Source: Pectobacterium araliae
Lineage (GTDB): Bacteria; Pseudomonadota; Gammaproteobacteria; Enterobacterales; Enterobacteriaceae
DNA: 64,000 bases
Direction of reading: 5' to 3'
Assembly (NCBI RefSeq): GCF_037076465.1
Contig: NZ_AP028908.1
Span: 3,720,001 to 3,784,000 of the forward strand
Below the pieces are notes generated by a model. That model was not told where the DNA came from and searched no databases. It saw only the letters and a list, made by a program, of their open reading frames with translations. A program made the position numbers and the translations under genes. Positions 37,885 through 48,244 of this stretch are shown in pieces. How positions within the stretch are numbered: the first letter of the stretch is position 1; every line of letters begins with the position of its first letter.

Positions 37885-37906
37885 CGAGGTGCCATTTCGC
37901 ACCTCG
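37885..37906 (+). terminator. Hairpin after nadC
   Basis: Perfect 8-bp arms cgaggtgc and gcacctcg with a 6-base loop, then ttcacctc. A plausible nadC terminator with a poor T-run. The remaining gap to ppdD (to 38189) shows nothing further that I can support. Confidence 0.6.
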
Positions 37907-38189
37907 TTCACCTCTCTACATCTCATCCCCTCACATACAATCGTAACGACGCAGACTGCATTTCCCACACAGATGCCCCCTCCCGGAAGCATGAAAATTG
38001 CGTCTCTGCTCGCAAAAAGTTTTCAATCCTCTGCAAATATCTAAAAACATGTCGTGGCGCCTTCCTGTTTCACGCTTCCCTGCTCGTCAGCCTTCACGCG
38101 CTTTTCTATGCTGCCAGCCATCCGTATGGATTTATGTAACGCAACATTTATGCGCCACAAAATTGATATGCAACAACAGGGAAATCAAC

Positions 38190-38636
38190 ATGACAAAACA
38201 ACAAGGGTTTACGCTGATTGAGCTGATGATCGTCATTGCGATCGTCGCCATCCTCAGTGCTATTGGCGTACCGGCGTACCAAGGCTATCTGCAAAAAGCA
38301 GCGCTGACGGACATGCTGCAAACGATGGTGTCTTATAAAACGCCTGTCGATCTCTGTGGTCTGGAAAATGCCGCTTTTACGGCCTGCAATGCAGGTAATC
38401 AGGGAATACCAGGCAGCAAATCTTCACGCTATGTCAGCACCGTTAGCGTCACTCAAGGGGTGATTACGCTGACCGGACAATCTACTCTGCAAGGGCTGCG
38501 CGTCATTCTGACACCAACGTGGGATAGCGAAACTGGCGCTTCGCGCTGGACGAAAAATTGTGCCACAGACAACGGTACAGAGAGCCTGCAATCTGCCTGT
38601 CAGGACGTTTTCCGTTTCGATAACACGGCGGGTTAA
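38190..38636 (+). CDS. ppdD: Type IV prepilin PpdD
   Basis: A 148-residue type IV major pilin. The class III leader MTKQQG is cut before FTLIELMIVIAIVAILSA, the conserved hydrophobic helix with the key glutamate at mature position 5. Two cysteines near the C-terminus (KNCATD, QSACQDVF) would form the pilin disulfide loop. The start at 38190 gives the short leader and has an aggga site upstream; an upstream in-frame start would add 64 residues. It begins the operon ppdD-hofB-hofC. The prepilin peptidase needed to cut it is not in the window. Confidence 0.94.
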   Translation: MTKQQGFTLIELMIVIAIVAILSAIGVPAYQGYLQKAALTDMLQTMVSYKTPVDLCGLENAAFTACNAGNQGIPGSKSSRYVSTVSVTQGVITLTGQSTLQGLRVILTPTWDSETGASRWTKNCATDNGTESLQSACQDVFRFDNTAG

Positions 38637-38638
38637 TC

Positions 38639-40111
38639 ATGGCTGATTCCGCCTTCTCCACCGAGCATACGCTCAGCGAGTTACAGACATTGTGCCGACG
38701 TTATCAGGCATTATTGCTCAGTATTGATGAACAAACGCTGTCGGTTGCCGTCACAGCATCCCCTTCGGCAGAGATGATCGCTGCACTGCGTTTCGCCAGC
38801 AACCGTCGAATTATGGTGGAACAGTGGCCACAGGCAAGAATGGAACAACAGCTTAACCCAGTGAACGCCGTTGCCGAACCAGCAGAAACCTATCGTGCCA
38901 GTATTCATCACGCCAACGCAGAGCCGCAGGATCATGACGATGATTCCCCCGTTGCGCAGTTTATCCACCAAACGCTGCGCCTCGCCGTTCAACGCCGCGC
39001 CTCTGATATCCACTTTGAGCCGCAGCCAGACAGCTATCGCGTGCGGCTACGCATTGACGGTATGTTGCAGGCCATATCCGCGCCCCCTCCAGAGTTGACA
39101 GGCCGGATTACGGCACGACTAAAAATCATGGGCAAGTTGAATATCGCCGAGCGCCGGTTGCCGCAAGACGGCCAGTTCAGCCTAATGTTGGATCAACAAG
39201 CCTACTCGTTACGCATCGCCACCCTCCCCGTGCAGCAGGGAGAAAAAGTTGTATTGCGTATTTTACAAACGCACCAACAGGAGTTGGCGCTGGACAAGCT
39301 AGGTCTTAGCGAAAAAGCATTGCAGCAGGTTATCGGTGTGCTGAGCGCCTCACAGGGCATGCTGCTCGTCACTGGCCCTACAGGCAGTGGAAAAACCGTG
39401 ACGCTTTACAGCGCAATATGCTGGCTGAATGAGTGCAGCCGCAATATCTGTAGCGTGGAAGATCCGGTCGAAATTCCCTTACAGGGAATCAACCAAACGG
39501 CGATCAATCCCAAAGCCGAACTGGGCTTTGGGCGAATTTTACGTGCGCTGCTGCGACAAGATCCAGACGTCATTATGATTGGTGAAATTCGCGATGCAGA
39601 AACCGCAGAAATTGCGGTAAAAGCCGCACAAACGGGCCATCTGGTGATGTCCACGTTACATACCAACTCTGCGGTAGAAACGCTAACTCGTCTCAATCAC
39701 TTGGGCATTCCTGGATATCTGTTAGCTGCGGCGCTAAGGCTCATCGTCGCACAGCGGCTTGTGCGTCGACTATGCCCGCACTGTAAAACCCCCGGAGAAC
39801 CGCTACGCTCACTACCAGACGACATATGGCAAGGGTCACTCCAGCATTGGCAGGCCAGCGGCTGTAGCCACTGTTTCTCCGGCTACTATGGCCGTGTCGC
39901 GCTCTATGAATTGCTGCCCATCACGCCAGATTTTCAGGTAGCGTTAGCAAGCAACGCCAGCATTGGGGAACTATCGGCTCTATCGAAAGACTCTGGTTTT
40001 CCGACACTACTGACCGCAGGGCTTGAGTTGGTCAACGATGGCCTGACTTCACTTGCTGAAGTCTATCGTGTAGTCGGCGATGAGTGGTCGATGAATCAGG
40101 AGGCACAATGA
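38639..40111 (+). CDS. hofB: Type IV pilus assembly ATPase HofB (GspE/PilB family)
   Basis: A 490-residue secretion ATPase. The Walker A motif is GPTGSGKT near residue 245, the Asp box is HFEP-like upstream (ASDIHFEPQPD), Walker B is DPDVIMIGEIRD, and the His box is HLVMSTLHTNSA. A CPHCK / CSHC four-cysteine zinc element lies near residue 385-420. It drives extension of the pilus encoded by ppdD. It starts 2 bases after the ppdD stop and overlaps hofC by 4 bases, so the operon is coupled. Confidence 0.95.
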   Translation: MADSAFSTEHTLSELQTLCRRYQALLLSIDEQTLSVAVTASPSAEMIAALRFASNRRIMVEQWPQARMEQQLNPVNAVAEPAETYRASIHHANAEPQDHDDDSPVAQFIHQTLRLAVQRRASDIHFEPQPDSYRVRLRIDGMLQAISAPPPELTGRITARLKIMGKLNIAERRLPQDGQFSLMLDQQAYSLRIATLPVQQGEKVVLRILQTHQQELALDKLGLSEKALQQVIGVLSASQGMLLVTGPTGSGKTVTLYSAICWLNECSRNICSVEDPVEIPLQGINQTAINPKAELGFGRILRALLRQDPDVIMIGEIRDAETAEIAVKAAQTGHLVMSTLHTNSAVETLTRLNHLGIPGYLLAAALRLIVAQRLVRRLCPHCKTPGEPLRSLPDDIWQGSLQHWQASGCSHCFSGYYGRVALYELLPITPDFQVALASNASIGELSALSKDSGFPTLLTAGLELVNDGLTSLAEVYRVVGDEWSMNQEAQ

Positions 40112-41313
40112 GGTTAGAGCGCTTATATCACTGGCAGGCAATCACATCCGAGGGTGAATTTGCTGACGGCGAACTTATTAGCACGCACCGCCAGCATGCC
40201 TATGCCAGTCTGATTGCTCAAGGCTACCAGCCGCTCATCGTAAAGGCTGGCCATTATCTGTCGCCCCGCTACTGGAAACGCGAACAGCTAGGTGAGTTAA
40301 TCAAACAGCTCGCTGCTCTACTACAAGCTGGATTACCGCTGCTGGAAGCATTAAAACTGGTGTCGGAACAGCATGAACGCCCTGGCTGGCGTTGCGTATT
40401 ACGTGACGTTCGTACTCATGTTGCTCAGGGAAGTTCGCTGTCTGAGGCATTACACGAATATCCCCATGTCTTTCCCGTTCTGTATCGCTCCCTAATTGCC
40501 GTCGGTGAATTGACGGGAAAACTAGACACATGCTGCCTACAGCTAGCCCAACAGCAAGAAAAACAGTCCAGATTGCAACAGAAAGTCATCAAGGCGCTAC
40601 GTTATCCCTGTTTTGTTTTGGTCATTGCAATACTGGTCAGCATGATGATGTTGCTGCTGGTTCTACCCGAGTTTGCGACACTCTATTCTTCGTTCGATAC
40701 GCCGTTGCCGTGGTTTACCCGACAGTTGCTTCATCTCGCCGATATCCTCGCTAGCTACGGATTCATTGGACTATTGCTGATTAGCGGCCTAATGCTGGAG
40801 TATGCCCGACTGAGACAGCAAAGACCATTATGGAAAATCCGAGAACAGGAATGTCTACTGAGGCTCCCTGTGGTGTCCAGTTTGCTACGCGGTAAATCAC
40901 TGAACCAGATATTCAACATTCTGGCGATGACGCAACAGGCGGGTTTAACGCTCCCAGAAGGGCTGGATGCAGCCGCCACGATCCGCCACCCGCTTTATCA
41001 GGCCGCGATTCAGCAGATACAAGAGCAGTTGCATCAAGGCTCGTCGCTATACCATGCCACACAGCATCACATCGCTTTGTTCCCTGCACCGTGTCCGCAG
41101 TTGATTCGGGTAGGGGAAGAAACCGGAGCACTGGATACCATCTTTACACAGTTAGCAGAATGGCATGAGAGACGGGTACAACAACAGGCCGACATGCTGA
41201 CACAAACGCTGGAACCGTTATTGATGATGGTCGTCGGGGGGATGGTCGGGGCGCTAGTGATTGGCATGTATTTGCCGATCTTCCAACTGGGAAATGTATT
41301 GGCCGGTGCCTAA
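40108..41313 (+). CDS. hofC: Type IV pilus inner-membrane platform HofC (GspF/PilC family)
   Basis: A 401-residue GspF-family protein with two repeats of the T2SS-F domain, about residues 60-185 and 265-390, and three membrane segments (near 165-190, 215-235 and 370-395). Typical motifs are LAALLQAGLPLLEAL in repeat 1 and LAMTQQAGLTLPEGL in repeat 2, with VGEETGALD near the end. The ATG at 40108 overlaps the hofB stop (ATGA) and follows an aggagg site. It anchors the pilus motor at the inner membrane. The length matches E. coli HofC (400). Confidence 0.94.
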   Translation: MRLERLYHWQAITSEGEFADGELISTHRQHAYASLIAQGYQPLIVKAGHYLSPRYWKREQLGELIKQLAALLQAGLPLLEALKLVSEQHERPGWRCVLRDVRTHVAQGSSLSEALHEYPHVFPVLYRSLIAVGELTGKLDTCCLQLAQQQEKQSRLQQKVIKALRYPCFVLVIAILVSMMMLLLVLPEFATLYSSFDTPLPWFTRQLLHLADILASYGFIGLLLISGLMLEYARLRQQRPLWKIREQECLLRLPVVSSLLRGKSLNQIFNILAMTQQAGLTLPEGLDAAATIRHPLYQAAIQQIQEQLHQGSSLYHATQHHIALFPAPCPQLIRVGEETGALDTIFTQLAEWHERRVQQQADMLTQTLEPLLMMVVGGMVGALVIGMYLPIFQLGNVLAGA

Positions 41314-41324
41314 ACCGACCAATA
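41297..41324. terminator. Hairpin at the hofC stop
   Basis: Arms tattggccggt and accgaccaata pair with one G-U-type mismatch around gcctaa, spanning the hofC stop. It lies between convergent hofC and guaC. No T-run follows. Confidence 0.45.
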
Positions 41325-41399
41325 CAGCACGACAACGTTTACAAATCAGGTCGCGTAATCACTATTCACAGCGGAAAGAGGAAATGTGAAAACGTGCAA

Positions 41400-42440
41400 C
41401 TATCCGTTGAAAATACGATTTTCCTGCTCGGCCACGCGAATAAACGTTGTACGTTTCGTCAGCTCTTTCAAACGGGATGCACCGACATAGGTACAGGCCG
41501 AGCGCAGGCCACCAAGAATATCGCGTACGGTATTATCTACCGGACCACGCAGAGGCAATTTCACGGTTTTTCCTTCTGCGGCACGGTACTCAGCCACACC
41601 GCCGACGTGACGTTCCATCGCAGATGCGGAACTCATACCGTAGAACAGCATCATTTTCTCACCGTTTTCTTCAACGATGGTACCTTCACATTCATCATGC
41701 CCTGCCAACATGCCGCCCAACATGACAAAATCGGCGCCGCCGCCAAAGGCTTTCGCGACATCGCCCGGCATAGCACAGCCGCCATCACTCACAATTTGCC
41801 CGCCGAGGCCATGTGCCGCATCGGCACATTCAATCACAGCGGAAAGCTGAGGGTAGCCAACGCCCGTTTTAACACGCGTAGTGCAGACAGAACCGGGGCC
41901 AATCCCGACTTTCACGATGTCCGCCCCAGAGAGAATGAGTTCTTCCACCATTTCGCCAGTTACAACGTTTCCAGCACAGATAACCTTGTCTGGATTGGCC
42001 TCGCGCGCTTTTTGCAGGAACGTCACAAAGTGCTCAGAATAGCCATTTGCTACATCGATACAGATAAGTTTTAGCTCTGGCGATAGCGCCAAAATTTGCT
42101 TTAACTTGATGAAATCAGCGTCGGATGTCCCAGTGGAGACCATGACATGACGTAATACCGATGCTGGGGCGCGTTGCACAAACTGGGACCATTGCTCGAC
42201 AGAATAGTGTTTATGGACAGCAGTCAGAACATCAAAAGAAGCCAGAACTTCCGCCATACTAAACGTACCTACGGAATCCATATTGGCGGCGATAATCGGT
42301 ACGCCGGACCAATTGCCGCCGGCGTGGAGGAAGGTGAATTGACGCTCCAGCTCGACGTCGGAGCGGCTTTTCAGCGTCGAACGCTTTGGCCGGATGAGAA
42401 CGTCTTTAAAGCCTAACTTTAAATCTTCTTCAATACGCAT
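41400..42440 (-). CDS. guaC: GMP reductase
   Basis: A 346-residue IMPDH/GMPR-family barrel, the usual length. It starts [22 protein letters not shown], and the catalytic cysteine is in [19 protein letters not shown]. It turns GMP to IMP with NADPH in purine salvage. The gene lies alone, convergent with hofC and divergent from coaE, as in E. coli. A 294-base gap separates it from coaE. Confidence 0.97.
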   Translation of the reverse strand: MRIEEDLKLGFKDVLIRPKRSTLKSRSDVELERQFTFLHAGGNWSGVPIIAANMDSVGTFSMAEVLASFDVLTAVHKHYSVEQWSQFVQRAPASVLRHVMVSTGTSDADFIKLKQILALSPELKLICIDVANGYSEHFVTFLQKAREANPDKVICAGNVVTGEMVEELILSGADIVKVGIGPGSVCTTRVKTGVGYPQLSAVIECADAAHGLGGQIVSDGGCAMPGDVAKAFGGGADFVMLGGMLAGHDECEGTIVEENGEKMMLFYGMSSASAMERHVGGVAEYRAAEGKTVKLPLRGPVDNTVRDILGGLRSACTYVGASRLKELTKRTTFIRVAEQENRIFNG

Positions 42441-42609
42441 GAGGTTCGAGTTCCTGGTGAGTGATGGCGGAATGCTCAGTATTGTTACTAAGCATAATCA
42501 TTTCTGAAAAAATAATAGCCCTTTACCAGTGACGTTATCATACGCAGGAATAATCCTGCGGCAAGACTGCGATTTTCACTTTATTTGGGATAAAATCAGA
42601 AAAATTTAC

Positions 42610-42631
42610 CTATCACCTGACAGGGTGATAG
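42610..42631 (+). repeat. Hairpin in the coaE leader region
   Basis: Perfect 8-bp arms ctatcacc and ggtgatag with a 6-base loop, about 100 bases before the coaE ATG in the 294-base guaC-coaE gap. It could be an operator or a leader hairpin. I see no other supported element in this gap. Confidence 0.45.
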
Positions 42632-42734
42632 TGTGGAGCAAACTGCGGTTTATGCTTGATTGGATTCAGGGGATGGAAATGAACGCCTCTCCCCTTGAAG
42701 ATAGTAAAAATGTTAACTTTTCAATACAGGTGCA

Positions 42735-43361
42735 ATGACATACATCGTAGCCTTAACGGGCGGTATTGGCAGCGGAAAAAGCACCGTAGCCGATGAATTT
42801 GCCAAATTAGGAGCCACTATCGTTGATGCCGATATCCTCGCACGACAGGTAGTCGAACCAGGGAAACCCGCACTGGATGCCATTAAGCTCCGGTTTGGCG
42901 ACGCTATGCTCAATACCGAGGGTTCATTGGATCGTGCCGCACTACGCCAACGGATTTTTTCCTCACCGGAGGAGAAACAGTGGCTGAATAATTTACTCCA
43001 CCCGTTGATCCATCAGGAAACACAAGCCCAGTTTCAGGCTGCATCCGCACCGTACATTCTGTGGGTCGTCCCTTTACTGGTGGAGAACGGTTTACAACAG
43101 CGAGCACACCGTATTCTGGTCGTTGATGTAGACCAAGACACACAGCTTGCACGCACGCTGGCCCGCGATGGCATCAGCCAGCAGCAAGCAGAAAGCATAC
43201 TGGCAGCACAGGCAACCCGAGAACAGCGCCTGGCTTATGCCGATGATATTATTGATAATAGTCGTTGCCCAAACGAGTTAGCTCCACAGGTTGCGGAATT
43301 ACACCGCCATTACCTGGAGCTAGCCGCTTCCGCAGCCGACAGGATGACTAAGAATGAGTGA
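42735..43361 (+). CDS. coaE: Dephospho-CoA kinase
   Basis: A 208-residue P-loop kinase. Walker A is GGIGSGKST at residues 9-17; the DADILARQV and LLHPLIHQE blocks belong to CoaE. It makes CoA from dephospho-CoA in the last step of the pathway. The gene overlaps zapD by 8 bases. In some γ-proteobacteria it lies after pilD; here it keeps the E. coli order coaE-zapD-yacG. Confidence 0.96.
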   Translation: MTYIVALTGGIGSGKSTVADEFAKLGATIVDADILARQVVEPGKPALDAIKLRFGDAMLNTEGSLDRAALRQRIFSSPEEKQWLNNLLHPLIHQETQAQFQAASAPYILWVVPLLVENGLQQRAHRILVVDVDQDTQLARTLARDGISQQQAESILAAQATREQRLAYADDIIDNSRCPNELAPQVAELHRHYLELAASAADRMTKNE

Positions 43362-44106
43362 CGCTCCCTCAACGATTTTATTTGAATATCCGCTGAACGA
43401 AAAAACGCGTACCTGGTTGCGTATCGAGTCATTGTTACAGCAGTTGCATCAAAACCATTCCCTGACCGATATGGGAAGTGCGCTGACATTTTTTCGCGCT
43501 ATCGCCGAGTTGCTCGATGTGCTGGAGCGTGGAGATGTGCGGACTGAGTTGCTAAAAGATCTGGAACGCCAACAGCAAAAATTGCTGCAATGGAGTGATG
43601 TGCCGGGCGTTGATATGGAGCGCATCCACTCACTGCGACGTCAGCTAAAAGATCTGGCCAGTACGCTGATGGCAGCACCGCGGATGGGGCAATTCTTACG
43701 AGAAGACCGCTTGATTGGCATGGTTCGTCAGCGGCTCGGTATTCCCGGCGGATGTTGCAGTTTCGACTTACCAACGCTGCATAGCTGGTTGCATCAGCCT
43801 CAGGAATTGCGTGAGAAATTGGTTTATGGCTGGCTTAGTTCCTTGTCGCCACTTAAACAAGCGCTGGATATGATCTTGGAACTGATCCGTCACTCCGCCA
43901 CGTTCCGTCCACAAACCAGTCTGAACGGTTTCTTCCAGGATAATGCCTCGGATGCAGACCTGCTACGTTTGCGTCTTGAGCAGGTACATCAGCTCTATCC
44001 ACAAATATCCGGCCATAAGACACGCTACGCCATCCGTTTCCTGCCATTAGATAGCGAAAACGGCCACATTCCTCCTCGTTTAACGTTTGAACTGGCCTGC
44101 TGCTAG
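43354..44106 (+). CDS. zapD: Cell division protein ZapD
   Basis: A 250-residue helical protein of the ZapD (DUF1342) family. It starts [23 protein letters not shown] and ends RLTFELACC. ZapD bundles FtsZ filaments through the FtsZ C-terminal tail, which is encoded 6 kb away as [12 protein letters not shown]. It overlaps coaE and is followed by yacG. Confidence 0.95.
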   Translation: MSDAPSTILFEYPLNEKTRTWLRIESLLQQLHQNHSLTDMGSALTFFRAIAELLDVLERGDVRTELLKDLERQQQKLLQWSDVPGVDMERIHSLRRQLKDLASTLMAAPRMGQFLREDRLIGMVRQRLGIPGGCCSFDLPTLHSWLHQPQELREKLVYGWLSSLSPLKQALDMILELIRHSATFRPQTSLNGFFQDNASDADLLRLRLEQVHQLYPQISGHKTRYAIRFLPLDSENGHIPPRLTFELACC

Positions 44107-44163
44107 ACTCAGCCCTGACAAACCAGAATGTGTTAAGTCACAAATAGAGTGAAAAAGAATCTT

Positions 44164-44358
44164 ATGACAACAGAAATTACAACCGTAAAGTGCCCAACCT
44201 GCAAGCAAGCGGTCATCTGGGAAGCGGCCAGCACCTATCGCCCATTTTGTAGCAAGCGTTGTCAGCTCATCGATTTGGGCGAATGGGCTGATGAAGAAAA
44301 GCGCATTCCGAGTGATGATATGGTCTCAGACAGCGAAGACTGGAGCGAAACGCGCTAA
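44164..44358 (+). CDS. yacG: DNA gyrase inhibitor YacG
   Basis: A 64-residue zinc protein. Ligands are CPTC near residue 10 and CSKRC in [15 protein letters not shown]. coli YacG binds GyrB and inhibits gyrase. The ATG at 44164 gives the usual start [13 protein letters not shown]; a GTG at 44149 would add five residues. It is the last gene of coaE-zapD-yacG. Confidence 0.94.
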   Translation: MTTEITTVKCPTCKQAVIWEAASTYRPFCSKRCQLIDLGEWADEEKRIPSDDMVSDSEDWSETR

Positions 44359-44372
44359 CGGCCACGTTTCGC
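44345..44372. terminator. Hairpin between convergent yacG and mutT
   Basis: Perfect 8-bp arms gcgaaacg and cgtttcgc with a 12-base loop, covering the yacG stop. No T-run; it may serve as a shared transcript end. Confidence 0.4.
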
Positions 44373-44401
44373 GATAACGAGTTCACACAGAAAAGCGCAG
44401 A

Positions 44402-44797
44402 TTAAAGCGATTTCAGCCAGCGGATCATCTCCGCATTCGCTGGCGGAAACTCCTCCTCACATAATTCTTCTACGCTCACCCAGCGAGATTCCTGACCTTC
44501 CCGGCCATAGGGTTCCCCCTGCCACGTTTCAACCAGAAAGAAATGAAGCGTGATGATTCTCTCCGGCGTAGAAAACGTTTTGTCGTTTAGCGGCTGTGGT
44601 GCACTAGCCTCTATGCCCGTTTCTTCACGCAGTTCACGAATCAAGCCCTGCTCTGGCGTTTCGCCCTCTTCAACTTTACCGCCGGGGAATTCCCACATCC
44701 CTGCCATATGAACGCCATCAGGACGACGAGCAATAAAGTATTGCTGTTCCGCATTGCGGATGATGCCCACTGCGACGGATAACTGTTTTTGCGTCAT
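44402..44797 (-). CDS. mutT: 8-oxo-dGTP diphosphatase MutT
   Basis: A 131-residue Nudix hydrolase. The Nudix box is present as GGKVEEGETPEQGLIRELREETGI in pattern GX5EX7REUXEEXGU, at about residues 37-59. It removes oxidised dGTP from the pool and prevents A-to-C errors. The ATG at 44797 follows an aggaa site and matches MKKLQ-type starts; a longer frame to 44860 enters the secA terminator. It lies after secA, as in E. coli, but with a hairpin between them. Confidence 0.95.
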   Translation of the reverse strand: MTQKQLSVAVGIIRNAEQQYFIARRPDGVHMAGMWEFPGGKVEEGETPEQGLIRELREETGIEASAPQPLNDKTFSTPERIITLHFFLVETWQGEPYGREGQESRWVSVEELCEEEFPPANAEMIRWLKSL

Positions 44798-44826
44798 GAC
44801 AATTCCTATCAGATTCTTACCAAGTA

Positions 44827-44849
44827 AAAGGCGGTCAATGACCGCCTTT
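44827..44849 (-). terminator. Hairpin between secA and mutT
   Basis: A perfect 10-bp stem (aaaggcggtc / gaccgccttt) with a 3-base loop, 38 bases after the secA stop. The T-run is short in both directions, so it may attenuate rather than stop transcription into mutT. Confidence 0.7.
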
Positions 44850-44887
44850 GCACTTATCACCTATTAATCACTGGATTCAGCGGCCAA

Positions 44888-47584
44888 TTATTTCTGTAAG
44901 CGACCGTGGCACTGCTTATATTTCTTGCCTGAACCACATGGGCAAGGGTCGTTACGTCCAATTTTACGGTCGGCCTGTGCTGGTGAACCTGTATTCAGGC
45001 TATCTTCTTCCTGATGGCTCAGTTGCTGCTGCCGCGCTAAACGTTCAGCCTCTTCGCGGCGTTGTTGTTCCAGCGCTTCGATTTCTTCCGGCATTCTCAC
45101 CTGGACTTTGCTCAGCGTACTGATCACTTCATATTTCAGTGATTCCAGCATCGCGGCAAACATAGAGAACGATTCACGCTTATATTCTTGCTTCGGATCT
45201 TTCTGTGCATAGCCACGCAGATGGATGCCTTGACGCAGGTAATCCATTGCCGCCAGATGCTCTTTCCACAAAGAATCCAGCGTCTGCAACATTACGCCTT
45301 TCTCGAAGTTGCGCATGACTTCATCGCCAACCACTTCTTCTTTGCGATGATAAACTTCCAGCGCCTGTTGGAAAATACGCTCACGCAGCGTCTCTTCGTG
45401 CAGTTCAGGCTCTTTATCCAGCCACGCCTTGATCGGCATATCCAGATCGAAATCGTTCTTCAGGCGCTGTTCCAGACCTTCCGTATCCCACATTTCTTCC
45501 AGAGATTCCGGTGGAATATAGCTGTCTATAGTTGTCTTAAACACATCCTCACGAATACTGGTGATGGTTTCACTGATATCGGACACGTCTAGCAGCTCGT
45601 TACGCTGTGTGTAGATCGCACGACGTTGGTCGTTCGCCACATCATCGTATTCCAGCAACTGTTTACGAATATCAAAGTTACGGCTTTCCACTTTACGCTG
45701 AGCGTTAGCAATCGCCTTGGTGACCCACGGGTGCTCAATCGCTTCGCCCGGTTTCATCCCCAGTTTACGCATCATGTTAGAAACACGATCGGAGGCAAAA
45801 ATACGCATCAGCGCATCTTCCATCGACAGATAGAAGCGTGATGAACCCGCATCCCCCTGACGACCAGAACGGCCACGCAGCTGATTATCAATACGGCGAG
45901 ATTCATGACGCTCAGTACCGATAATGTGCAAACCGCCCGCCGCCAACACCGCATCATGGCGTACTTTCCAGGCCGCTTTGATTTCTGCAATTTGTGCGTC
46001 ATCTGGGTTTTCCAGATGTGCCACTTCGGCCTGCCAGCTACCGCCCAATACGATGTCCGTACCACGACCAGCCATGTTGGTGGCGATAGTGACGGCACCA
46101 GACTGACCCGCCTGAGCGACGATGTCTGCTTCCATGGCGTGGAACTTCGCATTCAATACATTGTGTTTGATGCCTGCTTTCTCCAGCGCCTGAGAAACCA
46201 CTTCGGATTTCTCAATGGAGATCGTACCAACCAGAATAGGCTGACCTTTTACCGAGCGATCTTTGATATCTTCAATGATGGCATCGATTTTTTCCTGCTC
46301 GGACATGTAGACCAGATCGGGCAAGTCTTTACGAATCATCGGGCGGTTAGTCGGCACCACAATCGTATCCAACTTATAGATGGAGCTGAATTCAAACGCT
46401 TCGGTATCTGCCGTACCGGTCATACCGGCCAGTTTTTCATACAGGCGGAAGTAGTTCTGGAAGGTAATAGAAGCCAGCGTCTGGTTTTCATTCTGGATAG
46501 CCACTTTCTCTTTCGCTTCCACAGCCTGATGCAGGCCATCTGACCAGCGACGCCCTTGCATGGTACGGCCAGTGTGCTCATCGACGATGATCACTTCACC
46601 GTCTTTCACAATGTAGTCCACGTCGCGGGTAAACAGCACGTGCGCACGCAGCGCGGCGGTCACATGGTGCATCAGCATAATGTTCGTCGGGGAGTACAGC
46701 GATTCACCCTCCTCCATAATACCTTCCCGCACCAGCAGTTCTTCTACCAGAACCAGACCACGCTCAGTGAGGTTAACCTGACGCGCTTTCTCATCAACAG
46801 AGAAATGGCCTTCACCCTGAAAAGTATCAGAATCTTCTTTTTCCTGACGGATCAGGTGAGGGATAATTTTATTGACGCTAATATAAAGCTCGGAGCTATC
46901 TTCAGCTGGACCGGAAATAATCAGCGGCGTACGTGCTTCATCGATCAGGATGGAGTCAACCTCATCCACCAGCGCGTAGTAAAGTTTACGCTGTACGCGC
47001 TCTTCCGGGCTGAACGCCATGTTGTCACGCAGGTAGTCAAAACCGTATTCGTTATTAGTACCGTAGGTAATGTCTGCGGCATACGCTTCACGCTTCGCTG
47101 GTGCGGGCATTCCCGGCAGGTTAATACCGACGCTCAGGCCAAGGAATTCAAACAACGGGCGGTTATTTTCGGCATCACGCTGTGCCAGATAATCATTCAC
47201 GGTAACCACGTGTACGCCACGACCCGTCAGCGCGTTCAGGTACGCAGGTAATGTTGCCGTCAGTGTTTTACCCTCACCGGTACGCATTTCTGCGATACAC
47301 CGCTCATTCAGTACCATGCCGCCAAGCAGTTGCACATCGAAGTGGCGCATGCCAAAGACACGCTTACTGGATTCACGCACGACAGCGAAAGCTTCCGGCA
47401 GCAGGTTCTCCAGCGTTTCGCCTTTCTCCAGACGAGCGCGAAACTCCAGCGTTTTCGCTTGCAGTTCCTCATCAGAAAGTTTTTCCATTTCTGGTTCTAA
47501 ACGACCGATGACATCAACATTTTTACGCATACGACGCAGCGTACGATCGTTACGGCTACCAAAAATTTTGGTTAGGATATTCAT
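44888..47584 (-). CDS. secA: Preprotein translocase ATPase SecA
   Basis: An 898-residue motor of the Sec system. Walker A is MRTGEGKT near residue 102-109, the DEAD-type box is [10 protein letters not shown] near 207-216, and NMAGRGTDI is near 503. The C-terminal zinc motif [14 protein letters not shown] is intact. It pushes unfolded preproteins through SecYEG. The start is uncertain: an ATG at 47584 gives [15 protein letters not shown], slightly shorter than E. coli MLIKLLTKVFGSRND; an ATG at 47590 and a longer frame to 47638 also exist, and none has a strong ribosome-binding site. That fits secA's known dependence on SecM translation. Confidence 0.97.
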   Translation of the reverse strand: MNILTKIFGSRNDRTLRRMRKNVDVIGRLEPEMEKLSDEELQAKTLEFRARLEKGETLENLLPEAFAVVRESSKRVFGMRHFDVQLLGGMVLNERCIAEMRTGEGKTLTATLPAYLNALTGRGVHVVTVNDYLAQRDAENNRPLFEFLGLSVGINLPGMPAPAKREAYAADITYGTNNEYGFDYLRDNMAFSPEERVQRKLYYALVDEVDSILIDEARTPLIISGPAEDSSELYISVNKIIPHLIRQEKEDSDTFQGEGHFSVDEKARQVNLTERGLVLVEELLVREGIMEEGESLYSPTNIMLMHHVTAALRAHVLFTRDVDYIVKDGEVIIVDEHTGRTMQGRRWSDGLHQAVEAKEKVAIQNENQTLASITFQNYFRLYEKLAGMTGTADTEAFEFSSIYKLDTIVVPTNRPMIRKDLPDLVYMSEQEKIDAIIEDIKDRSVKGQPILVGTISIEKSEVVSQALEKAGIKHNVLNAKFHAMEADIVAQAGQSGAVTIATNMAGRGTDIVLGGSWQAEVAHLENPDDAQIAEIKAAWKVRHDAVLAAGGLHIIGTERHESRRIDNQLRGRSGRQGDAGSSRFYLSMEDALMRIFASDRVSNMMRKLGMKPGEAIEHPWVTKAIANAQRKVESRNFDIRKQLLEYDDVANDQRRAIYTQRNELLDVSDISETITSIREDVFKTTIDSYIPPESLEEMWDTEGLEQRLKNDFDLDMPIKAWLDKEPELHEETLRERIFQQALEVYHRKEEVVGDEVMRNFEKGVMLQTLDSLWKEHLAAMDYLRQGIHLRGYAQKDPKQEYKRESFSMFAAMLESLKYEVISTLSKVQVRMPEEIEALEQQRREEAERLARQQQLSHQEEDSLNTGSPAQADRKIGRNDPCPCGSGKKYKQCHGRLQK

Positions 47585-47702
47585 GACCATAATAATTTTA
47601 ATCTCACAAATGCCACGTATCCAGTGGCAACACAACATCGAAAACTGAGAAACTCAGCAAAAAACGAGAGAAATTTCTTCAGCTAATTTATCTACTACAC
47701 TT

Positions 47703-48218
47703 TCAACTGAGAAGATAAGGTCCAGCACGAATGCCGCGGATTTTGGCAAGCCAGATGCCGATTTGATGGTGTGCCTGAGGATAAAAAGTGACGCGCTCGG
47801 CATGGGGGGAGATCACAAAGGGATATTGGGAATCCTGCGTCAGCAACGCATTTAGCGTATCCAGCAAAACCAGAGAATGAGGTTGAAGATCGTCAACCTG
47901 CTGGGCACTGGCCGCCTGTGGTGTCGTCAATGCAAAAGAAAGATGACGAATTACTGTTCGAATAGCATGCTGATGCCAATAATCTACGCTGTAGGACGAG
48001 CGCCGATGCGCTTCTTTCAGCGCGACCAGATCGGTAAGGTTCAGCGATACGTTATTCTGACGACTAACGCTAGAGCTTGAATTAGGGAGTGAAGTGATAT
48101 CCTGTGAGTCGTTCAGGCTTGTCGGCAGGCCAAGACTCGCCGCGACCATCCCTAATAAGAGATGCGGCCAGAAATAACGTCTGCCAAATTGTCGCCAACG
48201 ATTTAGAATACCAATCAC
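47703..48218 (-). CDS. secM: Secretion monitor SecM
   Basis: A 171-residue secreted regulator. Its N-terminus (GILNRWRQFGRRYFWPHLLLG) is a long Sec signal peptide, and the middle YSVDYWHQHAIRTVIRHLSFA matches E. coli SecM. At the C-terminus WLAKIRGIRAGP keeps the arrest core GIRAGP and Trp. Other key places differ: E. coli Phe150 is a His here and Ile156 is Leu. Ribosome stalling at this peptide frees the secA start in E. coli. I chose the GTG at 48218, equal in place to the E. coli start, with ggtgg 9 bases upstream; an ATG at 48227 is possible. Confidence 0.93.
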   Translation of the reverse strand: MIGILNRWRQFGRRYFWPHLLLGMVAASLGLPTSLNDSQDITSLPNSSSSVSRQNNVSLNLTDLVALKEAHRRSSYSVDYWHQHAIRTVIRHLSFALTTPQAASAQQVDDLQPHSLVLLDTLNALLTQDSQYPFVISPHAERVTFYPQAHHQIGIWLAKIRGIRAGPYLLS

Positions 48219-48244
48219 GAGTAACATCCACCGGAGCCAGGTCT

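Noticed and set aside
41394-42074. 226-codon plus-strand frame
   Set aside because: Antisense to guaC over its whole length; no supporting signal.
42529-42738. 69-codon plus-strand frame before coaE
   Set aside because: It covers the coaE leader and a hairpin, has no ribosome-binding site and no recognisable sequence; the gap is better read as a promoter region.
45188-47511. Plus-strand frames up to 231 codons opposite secA
   Set aside because: Shadows of a highly conserved gene; no start signals or domains.
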